This document shows positions 58,349-64,000 of a DNA stretch of 64,000 bases, one piece after another (positions within the stretch are counted from its first letter, which is position 1; each line of letters starts with the position of its first letter). The notes beneath the pieces are model-generated. The model was not told the DNA's origin, searched no databases, and was given only the letters and a program-made list of their open reading frames with translations. Both the position numbers and the translations under genes were made by a program. The DNA lies in assembly GCF_050908235.1 (NCBI RefSeq), contig NZ_CP194340.1; one strand, given 5' to 3'. Source of the DNA: Pseudoramibacter alactolyticus (GTDB taxonomy: Bacteria > Bacillota > Clostridia > Eubacteriales > Eubacteriaceae).

Positions 58349-61240
58349 TTATCCTTTCTTTGACCTCTGCAGTTTTGCTCTAGACAAAGTCTGTTCGATC
58401 CCTCTGTAATTTCTGCGGGCAAGCAGACCGATGTCGACCAGATACTGCAGGGCGTTTTCTCTGTTGAGAGGGATTTTACTGACAGCCAATTCCGCGCTAA
58501 CCAGTTCGTCAAAATCATCAAATCGAGAGCTTCTTTTGACGATAGCTCCAACAGGTGTACCGGCAGTAAAGCCGATATGCAGCAGTTTGAATTTTTTGCT
58601 GAAGTCTGCCACATAATGCTCCAGCAAGAATCCATTCCAAGGAAATCCTGCATCTGGGAATGAGCCGAAAAAACTGATTTCCTTTAAAGCAATGTAGTCA
58701 CCGGTGCAAAAGCGACTGATCGCAGCATCGGTCGCCTCTGTATCAAACGACACCTGATCGCGGGAGACAAACTCGTCTTTGTTGATCCGAAGAGAATTTG
58801 CATATACTGAATCAAAATAAATCGGGGTGTCCAGATCCCTCTTCAACGAGTTCAGCTTTTCCAACGTGAAATGATCCCGTGTCGCTGCAAAGTGTGCAAA
58901 TACATCTGACATTGACAAGTCCTGCCCATAAGCGCTGATAATCTTTCCTCTGAAAGAAAATACATCCTGCAGCTTATATGCAATGACGCCCCGCAAACCA
59001 AGCCACGTAAGGAATGGATATCTTTCCATGATAGCAGGTAACTTGACAATTACAGCATCTGTCAGTTCCTTGCCGCCCATATATTCCTTATCATCTATTG
59101 CGCTCTGAATCAGCTCAGTGATCGTGTCAATTTCCTGCTTTGTAAAGTGAACGATATCCGCATGAAAATATTCGCCTTTCTGGTTTCGAACAAATTCAGC
59201 GCTGTTATGCCCTGCCACTGCCCCGAACACAGCAGCCTCATTAATATGCGACAAGGCTTCTTTTAAATCTTCCACCGTAACCGGAATACCCTCTGTTATA
59301 AGATAATCACGAACTTCATCCGTAGGATTCACTTCGGCATGAGCATCTGCGATCAGATAGTTTTTACTTATGTAATAACGGCCGTCATTCATGTAGGCCA
59401 GATAACTTTTAAGCATTTCCGGATTGTTTATTCGTCTTCCGATGAATTCCAGCTGAAACTCTTTATAGAGCGCATCAAAATAGACCGCCATCTTCCCAGC
59501 CTTAAAACATTCAGTGATATAAGCAAGAAGCCTTTGTGCTGTATGCTCTGCCATCATCATTTCCGGCAAATACACGAAATCCTGGCATCTGACTGTAATG
59601 TGAGCGATACGCTTTCGGACGGCTTCGTCATCTTCGGCGAGCTCCAACCTATGCATATCTTTCCAGAAGGCACGGAAACGTCCCATATCGAGCCGCGATT
59701 CAATTCTGAATCCCTTAGGGAACTTTTCTAAAAGAATTTTTCGATAAGGAGTAAAATCTACATTCTCAAAGTTCTCTTTTGTAGCAACAGACGGTCGTTT
59801 ATCTACTATTGCACTGTCCCCACGAATATATTGCAGATACTTGCGTAAAGCCGCCCGGAAACGATTATGCTGACGCTGATTAAGTTCTATAAATTCTACT
59901 GTTTGGAAAAGGGCATCTGCCGTCTCCGACACAATGATAAAATCCATTGTTCCTCGGATCATTCCGTGACCAATATTATTTTCTCTGGCGAAGGTATCTG
60001 CCGTGTTAATTGCAGAATCATAGCTGCGTCCTGTGCCCTCTGCCATTCCCTGAGTCTGTACCAGCCAATCATAAAAAGAAAGGCCGTCTATCTTACGTTC
60101 TTTAGATTCTTTCTGTTTGGTCTCAGTCGGCGCACTTTCTGTTTTCCTTTTACCACCTTGTGTAGATGCATAGGTGATTTTCACATCATCAAAGTCAACG
60201 GCACAAAGCTTCAGCAACATGCCGCTTTTTTCGACTATCGCATCTGCACTTTCATTTGTTTCGAGATATAAGTCTTCTGCTATTTCTCTTGGATCAAGCA
60301 TGGCATCAGAACCAGATGTATCTGCCACATCGATTCTTCCTCTGCCTCGAATACTTTTTCCTTTAAGAGATGCTATCTTATCCGGGTAATCCTCGAATAG
60401 ACACTTCACAAGCTGAACGTATGCCTGCGTCCAGTTTCTTACAGAATAGTGGGTACCGGAATATTCCAAATCCGACGGACGTGTGTAACTGTAGCTCCGT
60501 TCTTCTGCAAAAGAGACTTCCATTAAACCGGCATCTGTTTCATTTGAGGAGCCATCTTTTATTCCCAGCGTCTGGCCCCTGCTTTCTTCAACAGTGCTAT
60601 CATATTTATTTTCAGTATTTCCGTTTTCCAGATACTGTAGATAATCCTTATATGCACTCAATGCTGTAATATAGGCATTTCGTTTTTTCCCAGAATGTAT
60701 GTTAATTCCTTTATTTGAACGAATCCGCCCTATCAGCGATTCGATTTCCTCTATGTCAGTTATCTGAAGAATACTTGGCTGAATTGTCCTGTTCTTCCTC
60801 AGCAATATGCTCATTACATTTAACGACGAAAGGATATCGTCAGCCTGTGTCGGATTATTCTTTTTTATCCAAACAGAAAAGCTCATGTTCTCAGCTTTGT
60901 CTGGAACTGACATATCCATAATCTCCTCTAACAATTCTCGGTATTTTAAAGGGCTTTCTTTATAGATCTTAACGATATCAAAATACCAGCCCGTCTCAAC
61001 GCGCAGCCCTGAAACTCCGTCTGTAAAAACGTACTCCAACTTGCTCATTTGAAGGGTGATTCCATTCTCGTTACGGAACTTCTCATCGATGGCAATCCCG
61101 CGAGCTGCAGCAAGTTCCCGCAGCTGTTTTGAAACATCGGATATTGCGCGTTTTCTTTCAATCGTATGATTCAGTACGTTTATCAGCGCCTGAAGCAAGA
61201 TGGCTTCTTCATGCTCATCCCATGGAATTCTTATAGCCAC
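58349..61240 (-). CDS. Unrecognised 963-residue protein heading the BREX operon
   Basis: GTG at 61240 has AAGGAGG upstream; ends eight bases before brxP. N-terminal ~110 residues are helical (IPWDEHEEAILLQALINVLN). Two similar helical blocks, about 119-207 (FSVWIKKN...TALSAYKDYLQYLENG) and 385-475 (FYDWLVQTQ...RAALRKYLQYIRGD), look like SAM-like core-binding domains of tyrosine recombinases, but no recombinase catalytic domain is visible. The C-terminal ~480 residues contain winged-helix-like segments (FTKQEIDTITELIQSAID, YPFLTWLGLRGVIAYKLQDV). I know no family. Its place suggests DNA recognition or a missing modification/restriction activity. Confidence 0.85.
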   Translation of the reverse strand: MAIRIPWDEHEEAILLQALINVLNHTIERKRAISDVSKQLRELAAARGIAIDEKFRNENGITLQMSKLEYVFTDGVSGLRVETGWYFDIVKIYKESPLKYRELLEEIMDMSVPDKAENMSFSVWIKKNNPTQADDILSSLNVMSILLRKNRTIQPSILQITDIEEIESLIGRIRSNKGINIHSGKKRNAYITALSAYKDYLQYLENGNTENKYDSTVEESRGQTLGIKDGSSNETDAGLMEVSFAEERSYSYTRPSDLEYSGTHYSVRNWTQAYVQLVKCLFEDYPDKIASLKGKSIRGRGRIDVADTSGSDAMLDPREIAEDLYLETNESADAIVEKSGMLLKLCAVDFDDVKITYASTQGGKRKTESAPTETKQKESKERKIDGLSFYDWLVQTQGMAEGTGRSYDSAINTADTFARENNIGHGMIRGTMDFIIVSETADALFQTVEFIELNQRQHNRFRAALRKYLQYIRGDSAIVDKRPSVATKENFENVDFTPYRKILLEKFPKGFRIESRLDMGRFRAFWKDMHRLELAEDDEAVRKRIAHITVRCQDFVYLPEMMMAEHTAQRLLAYITECFKAGKMAVYFDALYKEFQLEFIGRRINNPEMLKSYLAYMNDGRYYISKNYLIADAHAEVNPTDEVRDYLITEGIPVTVEDLKEALSHINEAAVFGAVAGHNSAEFVRNQKGEYFHADIVHFTKQEIDTITELIQSAIDDKEYMGGKELTDAVIVKLPAIMERYPFLTWLGLRGVIAYKLQDVFSFRGKIISAYGQDLSMSDVFAHFAATRDHFTLEKLNSLKRDLDTPIYFDSVYANSLRINKDEFVSRDQVSFDTEATDAAISRFCTGDYIALKEISFFGSFPDAGFPWNGFLLEHYVADFSKKFKLLHIGFTAGTPVGAIVKRSSRFDDFDELVSAELAVSKIPLNRENALQYLVDIGLLARRNYRGIEQTLSRAKLQRSKKG

Positions 61241-61310
61241 GCCATCTGCCTCCTTCCTCGATAAAACAATACCAAATCACGTGTTTCTAAAATTGGACTT
61301 CTATTGATTT

Positions 61311-61541
61311 TCAATCAACAGATTCCGAAGCGTCCTCTTGTACAACCTCCATGATGTCTGAAACATCACAGTCCAAAGCATCACAGATTTTCAAAAGAAC
61401 GCCAGTCGTCAGATTCTCTCCTTTCCCAAGTTTTGCAAGGGAAGCCGTGCTGATACCGCTTTTTTCTTTCAGGTCTGTACGATTCATTTTCTTATCAATC
61501 AGAAGCTTCCAAAGTTTATCGTAACTTATTGTTTTGGCCAT
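61311..61541 (-). CDS. Small XRE/Cro-type regulator
   Basis: 76 residues; ATG at 61541 with GGGAG upstream. HTH: DLKEKSGISTASLAKLGKGE, then LLKICDALDCDVSDIMEVV, the single-HTH YozG-like form. It lies 29 bases after the ABC-3C ATPase and 70 bases before the BREX operon on the same strand, so it could regulate either or both. Confidence 0.88.
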   Translation of the reverse strand: MAKTISYDKLWKLLIDKKMNRTDLKEKSGISTASLAKLGKGENLTTGVLLKICDALDCDVSDIMEVVQEDASESVD

Positions 61542-61570
61542 TTTATTTTCTCCCTCTTCAATCACAGAAA

Positions 61571-63415
61571 TTAGTTACGCACACTTTTCAAGAAACCATA
61601 ACGTAAGCCGTCACCGTCTTCCATCGAGAATATAATCCGATGTGCATCCGTATAATTGACATTCTCCGGCAGCTTGTTTTCCGCGATAATAACCTGATTC
61701 TGCCCACAGTTATCAATAATGTACTGAATCAAGGCTTCCCTCATGCTTGCCGTCGCCTTTTCCTTCTCTGCAATGTTGTATTTCTTCTCCTTTAATGAAA
61801 GGATCGGTGAATCAAGAACAAGCAGATGCGAGGGATACTTTCCTTTATTTTCAAGATACTTCATAAGATTAAAGAGCATTATAGTATTCAGATAAGCACG
61901 ATAGCCTTTGCCTTGATTACGTTTATGTCGTTTCCCGACCACCACATCAGCAGTCTCTATCTTCAAGTATGAATTCGGACTGCCTGTATAAGCGCAGTCT
62001 TTAATCATTTGATTAATACTGTCGCTTAACTCTTTCCAGATATTCGTGTCGAATACTTTTTTAGCATCGAACTTTGTTGCTGTTTCGTCTTCCTCGTTCT
62101 CCTTTTCAAAGACATCCGCGCCAAGCTCTGTGGACATATATGCAACAGACTGCAGTTCCTGCCTAAGCTGTTGAATCCGCTTGTACTCGGCCACAGCTTT
62201 GCGAAGTTCGGCTGCATGAGGCCGGAGCTCCTGATTCAGCAGTCTTGTGATCGTGTTGTTTTGTGCATTCAGTTCTTTCAGCCGGCTTTCCATCGTTTTG
62301 ATTTCATGAGTGGTGTCTCCCTCGGTTATCTTTAGATCCTCAAGCTGAAGCTTAATACGTGCAAGCTCAGCTTTTGCCGAATCGACATAGGATGCACGGC
62401 TCTCTTCTTCTTCATCCATATCATGGCCACAGAAAGGACAGCTCGTCTTATGTCTGATCAGCTTGCCTTTTTCATCCCCTTCTACGATAAAGTTCAATCG
62501 TTTAATATCGGAATTGTACTGGGTGCGGAGTGCCTTGTACCTATCACCGAGATATCTTGCCTCCTGAAGCTTTGCATTAAGATCAAAGATCTGCGCCAGC
62601 AGCTTTCGGCTTTCCTCGGATGCATCTACAATCTGTCTTTCGATCCTCTCGATCTCGGCTACGAATTCTTCGATCTTTGCCTCAACATCCACGTCGGCTT
62701 CGGCAGCCACAGATTCTTCCAGCTTTTTCTTCTGTTCAGACAAGGCCTGAATTTTATCATTGAGATAGCTGATCACGCCCGCTTTCCGGGTAGCTCTCTT
62801 TTCCAGATCTTCAACGCTGACATCCGGAAGATAACGCTGCAGGTTGTCGCCATTTATCAAATACAAAAGAGAAGTCAGGCTCGCTGTAATCTTTGAATGG
62901 CCGGGATTATCAAAAGCAGTGCGTTTCCCGAAGATGTTGTCCTCATTGATAAAGAAGAAATGGAAAATCGTGCGGATTGTAAGATTCTCGTCCTTGGGTG
63001 CCTGTGTGCCGATTATTTTTGTATGCTCTTCAATTCCCAAGACCAATCTCAGAAGAAGATCACTGTATTCGTAGGTGGACACCTTATACTCTTGTTTTAT
63101 GCCCGGAAGAGAAGAACTGACGGCAACGGTATTTGATCCTTTATCCCCGTTTTCGCCTTCTTCTATTTTCCGGGTGGCGGTAAGCGTATCCCCGTCCTCT
63201 GACTCCAATGTCATGCTGACGGTGTCGTATCCCGTATCCTCCAGTGAAAACGGAACTTCCTTGCCGCCAAACAAGAAATCTATGCAACCGATGATATAAG
63301 ATTTACCTGTATTTGAAGGCCCGACTATGAAATTGACCCCGTCTTTAAAAGACACAGAGGAATATTCAACATTCTCTCCCGAGGCAGCTATCTGTGATAT
63401 ATGAAATCGACTCAT
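61571..63415 (-). CDS. ABC-three-component (ABC-3C) SMC-like ATPase, DUF3732 type
   Basis: 614 residues. Walker A GPSNTGKS at 32-39, long coiled coil (about 200-470) with a central CPFCGHD near residue 323, and Walker B HLLVLDSPILSL near residue 530, where the Pro after Ser is typical of DUF3732. ABC-3C systems are predicted to be defence or conflict systems in which this ATPase senses an invader and activates a separate effector. Its start overlaps the middle-component stop by four bases. Confidence 0.88.
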   Translation of the reverse strand: MSRFHISQIAASGENVEYSSVSFKDGVNFIVGPSNTGKSYIIGCIDFLFGGKEVPFSLEDTGYDTVSMTLESEDGDTLTATRKIEEGENGDKGSNTVAVSSSLPGIKQEYKVSTYEYSDLLLRLVLGIEEHTKIIGTQAPKDENLTIRTIFHFFFINEDNIFGKRTAFDNPGHSKITASLTSLLYLINGDNLQRYLPDVSVEDLEKRATRKAGVISYLNDKIQALSEQKKKLEESVAAEADVDVEAKIEEFVAEIERIERQIVDASEESRKLLAQIFDLNAKLQEARYLGDRYKALRTQYNSDIKRLNFIVEGDEKGKLIRHKTSCPFCGHDMDEEEESRASYVDSAKAELARIKLQLEDLKITEGDTTHEIKTMESRLKELNAQNNTITRLLNQELRPHAAELRKAVAEYKRIQQLRQELQSVAYMSTELGADVFEKENEEDETATKFDAKKVFDTNIWKELSDSINQMIKDCAYTGSPNSYLKIETADVVVGKRHKRNQGKGYRAYLNTIMLFNLMKYLENKGKYPSHLLVLDSPILSLKEKKYNIAEKEKATASMREALIQYIIDNCGQNQVIIAENKLPENVNYTDAHRIIFSMEDGDGLRYGFLKSVRN

Positions 63416-63867
63416 TGAGCAACCTCCTCGTGGAATGACTTTGCTGACATTTTATAGACAGCGGAAATAAGTGTCCGTTCAGATCTATTGGCAGTGGCCT
63501 TTATTACTGCCTGTGCATTTTTCCTGTATTCTTTCGCATAATCACTGTCCAACGACTCACAGAAGTCTTCACCTTCCGGCGTGATGATATATGACAGTCC
63601 TTCTTTATAGCTCACAGCCTGTGCCGTTCCATCTAGCACCAACTCTTTCAGGGCTTCTTTAACGCCCTCCCGATGAGAGGCGAATACACTGAACTTATAT
63701 TCATTGTCCCCATTCAAATTCTGATCCGTTATTCCGAACGTCGCACTATACACAGTCATAAAGTCAACGACATACAGCATGTCCAAGGTCTGCGGCATAT
63801 CATATTCATCCAGAAGGATCAGGAGCCGCAGGGAATTTTCAAATGTTGAGTTAAACAGTTTGTCCAT
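63412..63867 (-). CDS. ABC-3C middle component (MC2-like)
   Basis: 151 residues starting MDKLFNSTFENSLRLLILLD, the usual start of middle component 2; LDMLYVVDFMTVYSATFGI follows. A longer start at 63903 is in frame but would overlap the upstream gene much more. Middle components link the ATPase to its effector and often resemble winged-helix proteins. Overlaps both neighbours (17 and 4 bases), so all three are co-translated. Confidence 0.82.
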   Translation of the reverse strand: MDKLFNSTFENSLRLLILLDEYDMPQTLDMLYVVDFMTVYSATFGITDQNLNGDNEYKFSVFASHREGVKEALKELVLDGTAQAVSYKEGLSYIITPEGEDFCESLDSDYAKEYRKNAQAVIKATANRSERTLISAVYKMSAKSFHEEVAQ

Positions 63868-64000
63868 CGTCCGCCCTCGTCCATCCGGTGATCTTGCCGT
63901 CATTCACAAGGAAGTGGCAAATTCCTTTTTTCTGCACCATACCTATCCAGTCTGTATCCCGGCAGAGCCAGCACCTGTCCGGGCTGATCTCTTCAGCGCG
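63851..64000 (-). CDS. ABC-3C effector, C-terminal end only
   Basis: The last 49 codons of a gene entering from the right edge: SPDRCWLCRDTDWIGMVQKK to the end TRADDGQTV. A C-x-x-C pair (CWLC) is visible. As the third gene of an ABC-3C set it should encode the effector, but the domain that would tell its activity is outside the window. Confidence 0.65.
   Translation of the reverse strand, partial: RAEEISPDRCWLCRDTDWIGMVQKKGICHFLVNDGKITGWTRADDGQTV

Noticed and set aside
47985..61240. BREX type 1, 2 or 3
   Set aside because: No PglX methyltransferase, PglW kinase or BrxA/BrxB/BrxF; brxP and the gene set fit type 4.
61571..63415. DndD assignment for the SMC-like ATPase
   Set aside because: It is coupled to an MC2-like protein and has DUF3732-type motifs, which fits ABC-3C; no DndE- or DndB-like gene is present.

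Overview
The window looks like a chromosomal segment of a Gram-positive anaerobe of the Eubacteriales (Clostridia), perhaps Eubacteriaceae-like. This is inferred from cell-wall anchored adhesins ending in PxTGD sorting signals, an FMN-riboswitch-controlled ECF riboflavin transporter subunit, an oxygen-scavenging diiron flavoprotein fused to rubredoxin, and a PaaK-type acyl-CoA ligase paired with an ACT-domain protein. No rRNA or tRNA gene was seen, so species cannot be read off. Base composition is uneven: most of the left 45 kb is visibly GC-rich, while several cassettes (about 7.4-8.4, 11.2-12.9, 18.4-21.1, 28.1-31.3 and everything right of about 46 kb) are AT-richer and look acquired.

Layout. 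1-10 kb: L,D-transpeptidase, serine O-acetyltransferase, shikimate dehydrogenase, a promoter followed at once by a terminator-like hairpin, PaaK/ACT pair, FMN riboswitch and ribU, a nitroreductase-like protein, a lone DUF4268-type nuclease-like protein, a CmpB-like membrane protein and a GNAT. 10-16 kb: TetR and cyclophilin-like genes, a truncated carboxymuconolactone decarboxylase (CMD) gene beside a foreign CMD-cupin/aldo-keto reductase cassette, flavodoxin, a second aldo-keto reductase, an Asp-rich lipoprotein and an XRE-LuxR double-HTH regulator. 17-28 kb: a stop-split surface protein, an AbrB/ABC-transporter operon, an SGNH hydrolase, a GNAT remnant, small metabolic and membrane genes, an alpha/beta hydrolase, a YbjQ-family protein, an HExxH peptidase and a TetR regulator. 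28-44 kb: a surface and secreted-protein region with two paralogous CnaB-repeat adhesins, a triple-zinc-module AP2 DNA-binding protein, an HU protein, a lipoprotein, a tandem-repeat membrane protein, the diiron flavoprotein, and a beta-helix/CnaB adhesin. 44-46 kb: two GNATs (one broken by an in-frame TGA), a DUF1304 membrane protein, and a scarred junction.

46-64 kb is a defence island, entirely on the minus strand. Reading in transcription order: the tail of an ABC-3C effector, its middle component and SMC-like ATPase; a small XRE regulator; then a tightly packed operon of an unrecognised 963-aa protein, a PAPS-reductase-like protein (BrxP), its C-terminal part split off by one in-frame TAG, the BrxC ATPase, PglZ, BrxL, a small CxxC protein and a cysteine desulfurase. 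This matches the type 4 BREX gene set (brxP-brxC-pglZ-brxL). With a dedicated desulfurase and no methyltransferase, it suggests sulfur-based DNA marking rather than methylation. The 963-aa protein, the small CxxC protein and the amber split of brxP are the least explained parts.

A recurring oddity is genes broken by a single in-frame stop or indel: 17508 TAG, about 20999 TAG, 45222 TGA, 56508 TAG, and a frameshift near 40943. These may be real decay or assembly errors; TAG and TGA otherwise act as ordinary stops here.
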